Positions 48,761-59,356 of a stretch of 64,000 bases of DNA are shown here, one piece after another. The stretch is from NCBI GenBank assembly GCA_002633025.1, contig NMRB01000065.1, forward strand, positions 483,065 through 547,064, read 5' to 3'. Made by a program: the position numbers and the translations under genes. Under the pieces are notes generated by a model, which was given only the letters and a program-made list of their open reading frames with translations, was not told the DNA's origin and made no database searches. Within the stretch, counting starts at the first letter, position 1. Every line of letters starts with the position of its first letter. Source of the stretch: Notospermus geniculatus. Taxonomy: Eukaryota > Nemertea > Pilidiophora > Heteronemertea > Lineidae.

Positions 48761-50074
48761 CCTGTCTTCGATTACAAAAAGAGATCTAGAAATTGACTTG
48801 TCATTCAATTTGAAGACCGCCCTAATCGAACCATCTAGTAGCTGGTTCCTTCCGAAGTTCCCTCAGGATATTGACCCGGGATGTAGACAGACTTCACTGA
48901 TAACGACACTCTTTGATCACAGTCTTTGGACGTCTAGGCCCTACACGGCCGATGATGATGATGCATAGCTAGACTGCAATATGATATGCACACCGCCGCC
49001 GTTCCCGATCCTGTGAAATGTAGGCCTGTCTGGCTGCGAAGTCAACAGACCAGGGTGGGTCAGCCGGATCTACGACACAGTAAAAAAAATTTACCCGAAC
49101 AGATTGTTTGCTTTATTTTGATGATTTCGATAGAGGTGACGGGAAGCAGTGTTATGGAACGGACAGTAGCCCCGCGGAAATGGAGCGGCAAAGACGAGAA
49201 CCATCTCACCACCAATGTGCATGCTCATTTAGTCTCCCCACTCTCGACGACGACTAAGTTACTGGACGCGCAACTCGCGGGTCTGTGTGGAGGTTGTTGG
49301 GATATGCGCATACGATTCATGCGGAAAGACAATAAATCTCATCAAAATTTCACGCTTTGTAGGCTACATGTATTCGAATGACCTCAACAATGAATTGGGT
49401 TATGTGTTATATGTATAACTACAATTCGTGGACATTTTGCGTTATCCTGCTGAAACCACAGATTGGATGAAGAGAGAGGAGTCAGTAAAAACAGACTGCG
49501 CCCGATAGAGATGGGGCGGTCATAAGATCAACCGGTAAGTTTTGTATCGCCTGGTCAATACATATATGTACAATGTAGACTAATCAAACTCGCAGCCTTT
49601 CAACGTCTAATCCGTGTTATTGTCAACGAATCTTCATGTGTCGGTGAAAATAGCATCAAAAGAGACGTCCACATATAGCACCTCAGTCTATATTTGATAT
49701 GGACATAATCTCGTAAACATCCAGACGAAGATAACTCATTGTGGAAGTACATGTAACGCGTGAGGTTGTGCGACTGCTTCTTGAACTGTGTGTTGGGATA
49801 GAAAGGGGAAGCGCAAGGATCACAATGCCAAATTTCCTTTCAAGCTCATCTATGTATTCTGACGTTGAAATCGATGACGAAATGGACAGAACTACATGTA
49901 CGACCCAGTTCTTTGGCGAGCGTGAGTTTCATGGGTTGAAGACAATGAAGTTCCAAAATGTGGTACACGTAATAACGAGGTGTCCGATCTTTCTTTCACA
50001 TTCCTGTGTGGTATTACATGTACGTCAACTTAATATCATTTTAGCGCGAATAATCGAAAATACGCACATTAGAG
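48761..50074. other. 5' flank of GPCR copy 3
   Basis: 49680-50074 is nearly identical to 43995-44380 (copy 2 flank). A 113-codon frame at 49741 is not kept in copy 2, so it is not called a gene. Confidence 0.6.
49914..49925 (+). promoter_or_regulatory. Candidate splice donor of an untranslated first exon, GPCR copy 3
   Basis: GGCGAGC/GTGAGTTT at the position equivalent to the copy 2 donor, followed 750 bp later by the acceptor TTTTCAG directly before CCATG. No transcript evidence is available. Confidence 0.3.
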
Positions 50075-50172
50075 CATCCTGAGTAGTGGTTCTTAGCGCT
50101 CGCTCCCTACATGACCTCACCGCTCAGAAAGGGAGGGAGCGGGCGCTAAGAACCTCTGATATTCTCAGGATG
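50075..50172. repeat. Hairpin element upstream of GPCR copy 3
   Basis: Same structure as at 44381-44476, with the outer stem extended to CATCCTGAG / CTCAGGATG. The loop has TGACCTCA instead of TGACGTCA. It sits about 500 bp before the start codon. Confidence 0.85.
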
Positions 50173-50673
50173 ATTAGAGGTGAAGAAGATTGACTACTTT
50201 TGAACTTCCGAAACGATGGCCTTTTCCACGTATCGTAATTCATGGAATTCAGGCAAGTTTACGTATTTTTCCATACTGTCGACGTTGGGGAAAATTTCAT
50301 CCACGTTTCGTCACGAGGGGAACACAAGATCGTAAGCGACATTTTGGAACAACTGTTGGGAAAAAGGGACGCCTCAGTGATCCAAAATGAAACTAAAAAA
50401 GTGATTTGTTGCAGTTTTAGCCAGTTTCGACAATGGGTCATATGAATAAAGAGTAGCAAATGCTTTTACTTGAATGTTGCAATACAAATGCATTAGGCAA
50501 TTCTGTACAAATCTGAAGTAAAACCATTTGCTCGTCTTTATTCATATGACCCCTTGTGTATGAGGCAATTTTCGTACTCGCTAGTACAAACGTATTTTTT
50601 GGCATGCAGGCAATCTGCATTCTAACTCTTGCTTTACCCATACTACTGACAACGTCCGTCTACGTTTTCAGCC

Positions 50674-51657
50674 ATGACGGAAGAGATTCAAACTCTCGCT
50701 GGACCGAACCAACGTGATCCTCATCTGGTGTTCGTGCAACTGGTTCTCCATATCTCTCAAAGCTACATCTTACTCAGCATCATTGTAATCGGTTTCTTCG
50801 GAAACACTTTATCAATTGTGGTATTCTATCGGCTGCGAAATCGTGAGGATGCATGCGTGCAGTATCTCAGTTGTCTCGCTGTTTCAGACAACGGTGTGAT
50901 CCTCCTGCTTGGCCTTGGTGATTGGATCGCATTTGGGCTCAGCTACCTTACCAAAGGAGCCGTCACGTTTCACCTGATGACTTACAGTGGACTGACATGT
51001 CGGTTACTCAACGTCGTTTTTCAGTGCTGCTTGTATGTGTCTGCTTGGATTATCGTGACCTTTTCTATAGAACGGGCCTTTGTTGTCTGGTACCCCCTAA
51101 AACGAGCAAAAATAACCCCAAAACTTCGATTAAAATTAGTATGTTCTATATGGCTCGTCGCTGCCTTGGCAAGTCTTCATCACTTCCTCATGGACACGTT
51201 TCCCGGACCACCAGTCTTATGTTATTTCAATGTCGAACCCACCCTAGCAGCAGTTCTTTGGCACTTGGACACCGTACTGTACTGCTTCGCTCCGTGTGCG
51301 CTGGTATTCTTTGCCAACGTCTTAATCCTCCTGGCCATATTTAAATCACGCCGAGGTAGTGAGGGACTAGGCCGTCAGACCCATAAAACATCCAGTGAAG
51401 GGAAACTCCTGCTATCTCTCGTGTTGGTTTCAACTCTCTTCGTCCTCCTTGTCATGCCTGTGAGTGTAGCTTTCACTTTTCTCTGGGAAGAGCGAGACTC
51501 CCTCGAACCAGATCAAGCCCTCTTTGTCTATTTGATTATGAAATTTCTAAGTATTGTTTGTGTTCTTAACTATTGCATCAACTTCATAATGTATGGCTGC
51601 ACGTTACCTGCATACCGAAAGGAAGTTATCAAACTATTTTCCTGTCGAAGGCGTTGA
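50674..51657 (+). CDS. Class A GPCR, array copy 3
   Basis: 327 residues starting at the ATG just after TTTTCAG/CC. Closest to copy 2 in both the N-terminus and the whole 5' flank. All key sites are kept: GFFGN, LAVSD, TCRL and VLCYF cysteines, ERAF in place of ERAY, VMPVS in helix 6, NYCINFIMYG in helix 7, tail FSCRRR. The upstream region from about 49680 aligns with 43995-44700 of copy 2, including the hairpin element, but lacks the MITE that copy 2 carries at 44741-44868. A membrane receptor of unknown ligand. Confidence 0.92.
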   Translation: MTEEIQTLAGPNQRDPHLVFVQLVLHISQSYILLSIIVIGFFGNTLSIVVFYRLRNREDACVQYLSCLAVSDNGVILLLGLGDWIAFGLSYLTKGAVTFHLMTYSGLTCRLLNVVFQCCLYVSAWIIVTFSIERAFVVWYPLKRAKITPKLRLKLVCSIWLVAALASLHHFLMDTFPGPPVLCYFNVEPTLAAVLWHLDTVLYCFAPCALVFFANVLILLAIFKSRRGSEGLGRQTHKTSSEGKLLLSLVLVSTLFVLLVMPVSVAFTFLWEERDSLEPDQALFVYLIMKFLSIVCVLNYCINFIMYGCTLPAYRKEVIKLFSCRRR

Positions 51658-51899
51658 CGATTATGACCTTGTATTGGAGCCACTGGGTTTCCGGAAACCT
51701 TGGTTGGATGGGCGAGGGACAACCACGAAGAAACAGCATCAGTTCCTTCCCAGACAACTGCTTTGGTCGTGCCCTCACTGACTAGATAACATGGAGGGCG
51801 CGGCCCAACGCGGTAATTTCTAGGCCCTATACTGGTGACCAGACCCAAGATTTAAATCCTCATTTTGTGTGTTGGCCACTCGAATGATTTTTTCCTCAA

Positions 51900-51933
51900 C
51901 ATGCAGATAGCGCCAGTGTGCGGCAGGCTTAAG
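51900..51933. mobile_element. Solo end CCAGTGTGCGGCAGGCTTAA after GPCR copy 3
   Basis: Reverse complement of the end at 42520, including part of the inner ATGCAGATAGC. The rest of an element is not seen. Confidence 0.6.
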
Positions 51934-51985
51934 AACCGCATGTACAGTGATGTTAGGCCGGGTTACCAAGGTAGACGGTCGATGT

Positions 51986-52139
51986 TCGAAACGGCCGAAA
52001 TGAAGTGGCCGAAATGATCGAAACGGCCGAAATGAAGTGGCCGAAATGATTGAAATGGCCGAAATGATCGAAACGGCAGAAATGAAGTGGCCGAAATTAT
52101 CGAAACGGCCGAAATGAAATGGCCGAAATGATCGAAATT
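51986..52139. repeat. CGAAACGGCCGAAATGA tandem repeat
   Basis: About nine units of 15-18 bp alternating GAAGTGGCCGAAATGAT and CGAAACGGCCGAAAT. Confidence 0.85.
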
Positions 52140-52435
52140 CAAGTTTTTATGCATTCAAAAATCAATCGATAATGACCGAGAGTGCTTCTTCCAATGAAGA
52201 CGCTGCGGATGATGAACGTGGACAGACAGCTGCTGCACTGTGCTGTCGGTGGTCCCACACTGGAGGAACTTATTTCAAAAACCATGCCTGGTGTTCAGCT
52301 CTTGGCTCCATAACGACCAATGTCATAAATGTTGTAGGCCTACAACACATTTAGGCCTAATTCGTGGGCGCGACACGTGTGCAGTACCGATCCTCGGACG
52401 CAGGTGTACGATCAGCGCGATTCGGCGGGAACTCC

Positions 52436-52560
52436 AAGCTGGGTAAAGTTAAGGATCCTTATGTTTACCCAGCGTCGACCTGGGTAAAGAAAATGATTAC
52501 CCAGGATGGTCCTGGGTATTAACATAAGGTATACCCAGGACGACATTGACCCATTCAGCC
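52436..52560. repeat. CCTGGGTA / TACCCAGG hairpin cluster
   Basis: Several short inverted pairs (CTGGGTAAA/TTTACCCAG; CTTATGTTTACCCAG/CCTGGGTATTAACATAAG). The right edge GGACGACATTGACCCATTC also occurs at 4013 beside the telomere-like repeat. Confidence 0.55.
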
Positions 52561-53859
52561 ATTCTAAGTTTCCTTTGTACCCAATAGTTATCTTCCGTAA
52601 CCACGTGCTACTGTTGCTCATGTCTCCGTAGGGGATTTTGTTTCTGTTTGCACCTTCACTGACTATTTTTCCCCCTTTTAGTTAGCACTCGCACCTCTTC
52701 TGTCAGTGCAATTACATGTATTATTACATGAATAAAGATACTTATATATATACATTGTATATAAATATAGCGAAGCTGTCGAACTATTCTTGCCAAGCTT
52801 TGTTCGTGTCAGTTACTTATTAACCACAGAATCAAATATTCAAGTTTTATATTATATATAGTCAATACCCGAATATAGAAAAAAAAATCAACTCACAGCG
52901 CCTGTAGTCGTCTTACTTCCTGTTTTTGTTACCGAATCTTCGTCCATAAAAATAGTATTAAAACGACGTCCAGATTTAGCACCTCAATCTATACATGTAT
53001 TTGATGTGGATCTGATATCGTTATATTCAGTCGGTGATAACACATTGTGGAATGCATGAATAATAACGAGTGTGTAGTTTGGTGGCTACTTGTTGAGCTT
53101 GGACAACAGGAAGAGCGCAAAGGATTGCAATATCAATGTTCTTAAACGCAGTTAAGATGCAATCATTTTACGCTGATCATTTATGTTCTTATCATCTACG
53201 ACGTTGAAGTCGATGACTGTATGGACAAGACTATGACGCAATGCTTCGGTGACCGTGGGTCCCACGGCTTGAAGAAAATGAAGTTCCAAAATGCAGCGAT
53301 AACAACCTATCTCATCGGTTTTTTTCACAACCCTGTGAGATATTACGTCACCTTGATAATTTTAGCGAGATAATCGAAAATGCAGGTATCATGGATGTTA
53401 AGATTTGACTACTGTAGGCTATTGAAAACTTTTTAAAAAATGACATTTCGCAAAGAGGGCATTCCATGGAGTTCAGGCAAGTTTTCCTTTTACTATTCCG
53501 TATCTGTCGACATCAGAGAAGTTCCATCAGATTTGTGACCCGTTACAGCAAAACCCGTATTAAGTCGCACAAGATGAACCAAAATAAAATCCAAGAGATA
53601 AAGGAAGAAATTTAATCACTCAAATTTTACAGAAGACAGACAAGAGGCCTAGGCCCACTGAAATTGACAAATGTTGGTATCAACCTGCCAACTTCAGATC
53701 GACTGACAGATCGACTGGTTTTGCGGTGACGGGTCACATTTTGTCCCAATGGAAACACAAAGTCGTAAGTGACATAAGAGTATTAATACATATGCAGGTG
53801 AAGGTGATATGTGCCTCCTATTCTCTTTACCAACGTCCGTCTACGTTTCAGCCATTCCG
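52561..53859. other. 5' flank of GPCR copy 4
   Basis: Degenerate copy of the duplicated flank: AGATTTAGCACCTCAATCTA at about 52973, GACGTTGAAGTCGATGAC near 53200, AAGTTCCAAAATG near 53281. The hairpin element is missing here. Confidence 0.55.
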
Positions 53860-54867
53860 ATGACTACAGGGACTCAAACCCAACTTGGACTAATCCAACT
53901 TGATCCTCGTCTGGTGTTCATGCAATGGGTTCTTGATATCTCTCAAAGTTACCTCATGCTCAGCATCGTTCTAATCGGACTCTTCGGAAACACTTTATCA
54001 CTTGTGGTATTCTATCGGCTGCGAAATCGTGAGGATGCATGCGTGCAGTATCTCAGTTGTCTAGCTGTTTCAGACAACGGTGTGATCCTCCTGCTTGGCC
54101 TAAATGAATGGGTCGCCTTCGGGCTCAGTTACCTCACCAAAGGAGCAGTCTCGTTCAACTTGATGACTCACAGTGGACTGACATGTCGGCTACAGTACGT
54201 CATTTTTCAGTGCTGCATGCGTGTGTCTGCCTGGGTTATCGTGACATTTTCTATAGAGCGAGCTTATGTTGTCTGGTACCCCCTAAAACGAGCAAAAATA
54301 ACCCCAAAACTTCGATTAAAATTGGTATGCTCCATATGGCTCCTCGCTGTCTTAGCAGGTCTTCATCACTTCCTTATGGACACGTTTCCCGGACCACCGG
54401 TCTTATGTTATTACAACGTCGAACCGACCCTAGCAGCAATCCTTTGGCACTTGGACACCGTATTGAACTGCTTCGCTCCGTGTGCGCTGATATTCCTTGC
54501 CAATGTCTTAATCCTTCTTGCCATATTTAAATCCCGTGGAAGTAGTGTGGGGCTAGGCCGTCAGACCCATAAAACATCCAATGAGGGGAAACTTCTCATA
54601 TCTCTCATGTTGGTCTCCACTCTCTTCATCCTGCTAGTCATGCCGGTTAACACGGGTTTCACTTACCTCTGGGAAGAACGCGACACTCTTCAACAAGAAC
54701 AAGCAGTCTTCATCTATATAATTGTGAAGCTCCTTACCACAGTTTGTGTCCTTAACTACTGCATCAACTTCATAATGTACGGCTGCACATTACCTTTGTA
54801 CCGTAAGGAGGTGATGAAAATGTTTTTTTATCGACGAAACCGATTTGACCAGTCAGAGAAGCATTAA
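53860..54867 (+). CDS. Class A GPCR, array copy 4 (shifted start)
   Basis: 335 residues if translation begins at 53860 (MTTGTQTQLGLIQLDPRLV). In the sister copies the start is CAG/CCATGACG; here the same site reads CAG/CCATTCCG, so the ancestral ATG is lost and the next ATG, 8 bases on, is in frame. An in-frame ATG at 53809 lies upstream of the acceptor and would add 17 residues. Landmarks intact: GLFGN, LAVSD, ERAY, VMPVN, NYCINFIMYG. Loop 3 has diverged (SRGSSVGLGRQ), loop 6-7 reads RDTLQQEQAVF, and the tail is FFYRRNRFDQSEKH without the FSC cysteine. Closest to copies 1 and 5 in helix 1 (LMLSIVLIGLFGNTLSL). Confidence 0.9.
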   Translation: MTTGTQTQLGLIQLDPRLVFMQWVLDISQSYLMLSIVLIGLFGNTLSLVVFYRLRNREDACVQYLSCLAVSDNGVILLLGLNEWVAFGLSYLTKGAVSFNLMTHSGLTCRLQYVIFQCCMRVSAWVIVTFSIERAYVVWYPLKRAKITPKLRLKLVCSIWLLAVLAGLHHFLMDTFPGPPVLCYYNVEPTLAAILWHLDTVLNCFAPCALIFLANVLILLAIFKSRGSSVGLGRQTHKTSNEGKLLISLMLVSTLFILLVMPVNTGFTYLWEERDTLQQEQAVFIYIIVKLLTTVCVLNYCINFIMYGCTLPLYRKEVMKMFFYRRNRFDQSEKH

Positions 54868-54936
54868 GTTTTATTCAGTACCATTTTCCAACGACCCACT
54901 TTATTCGATTACAGTACAAAATGTCCATGTACACCA

Positions 54937-55274
54937 TAAGCCTGCAGCACACGTCACCACTTTCGTTGCTCATACAGGCAATTTTCGTGGTCGCCACGAA
55001 AATGGCCAAGTGTGCTGTGGCCGGCAACGACCACTCACCACGGAAATTCTGTGGTGACCACGAGTTGCCACAAGTTGCTGAAAATCAAACATGTTTGATT
55101 TCTCACCACGAAAACTGCTCGTGGTTGCGAGTTGTGGTGATGCGTGGCCATCAGCAGCACACGAGACCACTGAGTGGTGACGTCTGCTGTAAACCGGCAA
55201 CCACCACAAAAATTGCCGACCACGAAAATTGCCTGTACGAGCAACGAAAATGGTGACGTGTGCTGCAGGCTTAA
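54937..55274. mobile_element. Full MITE, 338 bp, TAAGCCTGCAGCACACGTCA ends
   Basis: Inverted ends TAAGCCTGCAGCACACGTCA and TGACGTGTGCTGCAGGCTTA. The interior is built of repeated CACGAAAATTGCC / GTGGTGACCACGAG words. It lies 70 bp after GPCR copy 4 and is the intact relative of 29154-29600. Confidence 0.85.
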
Positions 55275-55804
55275 AGTCAAAAGTAAATGCCCACCAAATT
55301 GCCCGGCATATTTCCATGAATATTTTTCAGAGCCACGTTTTTCTTTTCATGAACATAATCTAGGGCCACCAGGACAACTTATACTATACATGTAGGCCTA
55401 CTGTACATGTGACGCGGGCAAATCAGACTCATCCGCTTCTCGACGTCTTACGGTTTTACCTCGTGTTGTTGTCACTGAGTCTTTATTTAGGTGAAAACAA
55501 CACTCGGAAAAGCCGTCCAGATATAGTTCCTCTCAACCGGTATTTATATCGGTTCGATGTGATATTGTTATAAATATATTCCATCAAAGACGACACATAC
55601 ATTGGCAGCGAACAATGGAGTTGTGTGGCTGCATTTGCACGCTGGCTAAGCCATAAGTGAAGTGCGGTGATCTCAACACCAAGTTTCTTTCACGTCCTTC
55701 GAATTATTTTATGCCCACCGTGTATCTTTTGCAACCTTGACTGCAACGTTGCAACTGATAACACAAAAGGACAAAACAACATTTTGTGTAGCATGCAGTG
55801 ACGA

Positions 55805-55842
55805 AGGGAGCGAGAGCTACGAACCCCTGATGTTCTCAGGAT
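55805..55842. repeat. Half hairpin element upstream of GPCR copy 5
   Basis: Matches only the right arm (GGGAGCGAGAGCTACGAACC, then CTGATGTTCTCAGGATG). The left arm is gone. It is about 425 bp before the start codon, the same relative place as in copies 2 and 3. Confidence 0.6.
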
Positions 55843-56266
55843 GACGGAGTGCGTCGGCGACCGTGGATTCCACAAGATGGGGAGGATGAACCTTCAAAAT
55901 ACGACACGTCCGATTCAAACATTAAGAATGATCGCCGAAAACGCGTGCCTTACAGTGATAAAATTGATTTGACTACATTTCACAATGCTCAAATTTCTAA
56001 GGAGCTGATGACAAACACAGCGACAACAAGTGACGACATTCCGTGGACGTACTTTATTTCAGGTCTGCCAAAAGAACGAAATTACGTTTGTACATGTATT
56101 TGTGTTTGAATTTTCCGTCAGGGCAGAAGCATAGCATTATTGGCCCTGGTAAAACGAATAGGTTCATCCACTTTTTAATTTCTTCTTAAGAAATTTACTA
56201 TTGGCAGGTGATCAGCATCTTAACACCTCGTCGGCGACAACTGTCAGTTCATCTTAGTTTTCAGCC

Positions 56267-57256
56267 ATGACGGAAGAAAACCAAACTTCAGCAAGCCTCC
56301 ATTTTGGTTCCTCTTTGATCTTGATACAACGTGTTCTCAATGTCTCTCAAAGTTACCTCATGCTCAGCATCGTTCTAATCGGACTCTTCGGAAACACTTT
56401 ATCACTTGTGGTATTCTATCGGCTGCGAAATCGTGAGGATGCCTGCGTGCAGTATCTCAGTTGTCTAGCTGTTTCAGACAACGGTGTGATCCTTCTCCTT
56501 GGCCTCACTGAGTGGATCGCTTTCGGGCTCAGCTACCTCACCAAAGGAGCCATCACATTTAACCTGATGACACACAGTGGACTAACCTGCCGGCTACAAC
56601 ATGTCATCTTACAGTGCTGCATGTGTGTTTCTGCCTGGATTATCGTGGCCTTCTCAATTGAACGGGCCTATGTTGTCTGGTACCCGCTAAATCGAGCAAA
56701 AATAACACCTAAATTTCGACTAAAATTGATATGTGCAATATGGGTCCTCGCAATCTTGGCAGGTCTTCATCATTTTCTCTTGGACACGTTTCCCGGACCA
56801 CCGGTGTTATGCTACTACAATACCGAACCAACCCTCGCTGCTATTCTCTGGCACCTAGACACTGTCTTGTACAGCTACGCTCCCTGTGCCCTCATTTTCA
56901 TTGCTAACGTTGTTATCCTACTGGCTGTCTTCAAATCCCGTGGAAGCAAAGGCGAACTGGGCCGCCAGAGCAATAAAGCATCCAGTGAAGGGAAACTCCT
57001 CATATCTCTCATGTCAGTCTCCACCCTTTTCGTCCTATTGGTCATGCCTATGAACACAGCCTTCACTTATCTCTGGGAGGAGCGTGATACCCTCGAACCC
57101 AAACAAGCCCTCTTCATTTATTCGATTGTAAAGCTTTTGACTATAGTTTGTGTACTAAACTACTGCATCAACTTTATAGTTTACGGCTGTACGTTGCCTT
57201 CATACCGTAAGGAAGCGATGAAAATATTTTCCTGCAAAAGTCATAGACAGGATTGA
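56267..57256 (+). CDS. Class A GPCR, array copy 5 (most diverged)
   Basis: 329 residues from the ATG after TTTTCAG/CC. Same fold and motifs (GLFGN, LAVSD, ERAY, VMPMN, NYCINFIVYG with NFIVY for NPxxY). It is the most divergent copy: LILIQRVLNVSQ at the start, FSIERAYVVWYPLNRAKIT, loop 3 SRGSKGELGRQSNKASSEG, tail FSCKSHRQD. NQT and NVS near the N-terminus are N-glycosylation sites not seen in copy 1. Its 5' flank shows only decayed matches to the duplicated flank, including one arm of the hairpin element. Confidence 0.92.
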   Translation: MTEENQTSASLHFGSSLILIQRVLNVSQSYLMLSIVLIGLFGNTLSLVVFYRLRNREDACVQYLSCLAVSDNGVILLLGLTEWIAFGLSYLTKGAITFNLMTHSGLTCRLQHVILQCCMCVSAWIIVAFSIERAYVVWYPLNRAKITPKFRLKLICAIWVLAILAGLHHFLLDTFPGPPVLCYYNTEPTLAAILWHLDTVLYSYAPCALIFIANVVILLAVFKSRGSKGELGRQSNKASSEGKLLISLMSVSTLFVLLVMPMNTAFTYLWEERDTLEPKQALFIYSIVKLLTIVCVLNYCINFIVYGCTLPSYRKEAMKIFSCKSHRQD

Positions 57257-57440
57257 ACTAAAAGAGAGTTGTTCCCTGCACCTTTGGAGATTGAGAAAAA
57301 AAGGTGGGTCAGGGTCTGCGTTGTGACCTACTTCATGGTTCTTTTTGGCTAGGATATGCTGCAGGCTTTCACTCGATCAGTGCATCACTCAGTGCATCCA
57401 GTGGCTCTATTCTTCTGCATGGTGAGCTGATTGTTCATTG

Positions 57441-57980
57441 ATACTCTACTTTCATCGATTTAAGACCGGTTCTGGATATTCAAGCCACGCCCATTCTGTA
57501 TAACTTTGACCTCATGGTTCGAATCCATGAATAGAGCTGACCATGTATGATTGACGTCTAGCCTGCCCCTGTGTGCTATGTTTACATCACAATTCGTAAG
57601 CAATGCCTGGATAACCGATGCCGAATGAGTAGGCCTACCGCACTCACTGACCGTGAGTTTTGCATAACGACTAGCACGGATAACTAGGCGCACCAGTAGG
57701 CCTATACGGGTGTTATTTGTTGAACATTTCTGTGAATTACCCTGTTACGTCATGGTCCCGGAACGACAAAACCCAACGGAAATTAATCAATCGCACGGTA
57801 CACAGATTAAACCACAAATAGCAATCTGTTTAACCACGAGTCACTTTCAGCCCACCAGCACGAGTAGAAAATGTGCGCCAATGAACAACAAGGGGTCGTG
57901 GGCCTATTCACGCTGTGCTGCACGGGGGTGGTCACAGGCACTTATAATGAACCGGTCTTAAATCGATGAAAGTAGAGTAT
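57441..57980. mobile_element. 540-bp element with perfect 31-bp inverted repeats
   Basis: 57441-57471 and 57950-57980 are exact reverse complements (ATACTCTACTTTCATCGATT then TAAGACCGGTT). No protein signature inside. Confidence 0.8.
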
Positions 57981-58304
57981 TTGCAGGAATTCATGAGGCT
58001 GTGAATTAATAGTTTCTATGAATTGGTGGTATGACGATTGACATGACTGACCAGCGATTCTGAACTAGCATTGAGAATGCAGTTGAAATGTAGTTTAAGA
58101 AATAGTGGTAGTTTCAATGAACTCACTAAAACAACCTTCACGGACGACATGCAATATTCGCAGCCAGAAGGCAATGGGCTCGTGTCTTCGGATCGCATCA
58201 GACGTAAAGATGCGTGGAAACGTAAGGTTTATACTCTAACCCATTTCGCCTGGTGTGATACCGAAGAATCTGATGGGACCAAATGTCTACATCATTCAGC
58301 CGAG

Positions 58305-58406
58305 CATCCTGACGAAATCATGCAGGTCCTATAGCATCGCTCTCAAACTCGCACGCACGAGCTTGTATTGGGAGCGATGCTACGAGGACCTGATTTCTTC
58401 AGGATA
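58305..58406. repeat. Hairpin element before the second GPCR subfamily
   Basis: Long inverted repeat of about 36-bp arms: left CATCCTGACGAAATCATGCA then GGTCCTATAGCATCGCTC; right GAGCGATGCTACGAGGACC then TGATTTCTTCAGGATA. The outer stem (CATCCTGA/TCAGGAT) is shared with the 44381 and 50075 elements, while the inner stem differs in sequence but keeps pairing. Confidence 0.75.
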
Positions 58407-59356
58407 CCAACAGAGGCGTGACAGCAAAAATACAGGAAGTCAGATAGTTCCCCCTGAACCGAATGGAGACAATAATTGTGAAGGTGAAGGCATTGGATCA
58501 CCATGTAAAGGGAACTGTATATGGTGATGATATCATTAGGCCATGACGATGAGCAGACATTGTAGAACATTACTGTAAAAAGTTCCAAATTGGGTGGTGT
58601 CTCAGGTTACGTCTAATTGTATACGGTACGTAAATAATAGGCCAATTCAATTTTTTATGAAACACTCGCCCATCACCAGATTGACAATCATCGTTTCCTC
58701 TAATTGCGTTCTCCGTAAAAAACGATTATATAAAACCCACATATCATTCAGTTTCCTGCATAGGGCTGATGTGTGTGACAGCGAGTCTCTGAGGCAAATG
58801 ATTTTTTGACATCAATGGACAGACAAATTATTGCTAAATGCAGTGACGACGTTACTACGGCTTGAAAGGTGTCTGTTGTGGGCTTTGACCCTTAGAAGAA
58901 AAAGCAGGGAGAAACCTCGGAATGTGACATGTAATACTAACGCTAGCCGAATTTGTTCTGGGAAAAATGATCGTAAAACAGTCTACAGAACAGTTTTTAG
59001 CCATATGTGCCTGAACTCCGACGTCGACCTATAAGCAATGCTCAGAGCGATCTAAAGCGACATTCGCTCCCAAAACAGTGGCGTGGAATTTATTCATTAG
59101 GAGACTTGGAAACGTTAAATCTTGCCTACAACCATGCCACCGTATTCAAATGCCCAAAACAAGTTTCTGTCACCCTTGCATCTCCATTTGATGATCGTGA
59201 ATGCCCGACTACAACTGGTGCAAAAGGTTCATGCTTATCATCTATCATGTCTGTTTACAGCATAGGCTAAGCCTATACCGGAATTGGGTCCTTAGACAAC
59301 CATCAAGTCATGGATCCGATTCCCTCGTAGGATCTTTCCCTGGTTATCTGTAACAG
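58407..59356. other. 5' flank of the second GPCR subfamily
   Basis: About 58590-58720 resembles 63160-63260 before the next paralogue (TTTTTATGAAACA, TCGCCCATCACCAGATTG / TCGTCAGATTGCCAA, AATTGCGTTCT / TTTGCGTTCT). No gene seen. Confidence 0.45.

Noticed and set aside
49741-50082. 113-codon plus frame upstream of GPCR copy 3
   Set aside because: The equivalent sequence before copy 2 is broken by indels, so it is not under coding constraint.
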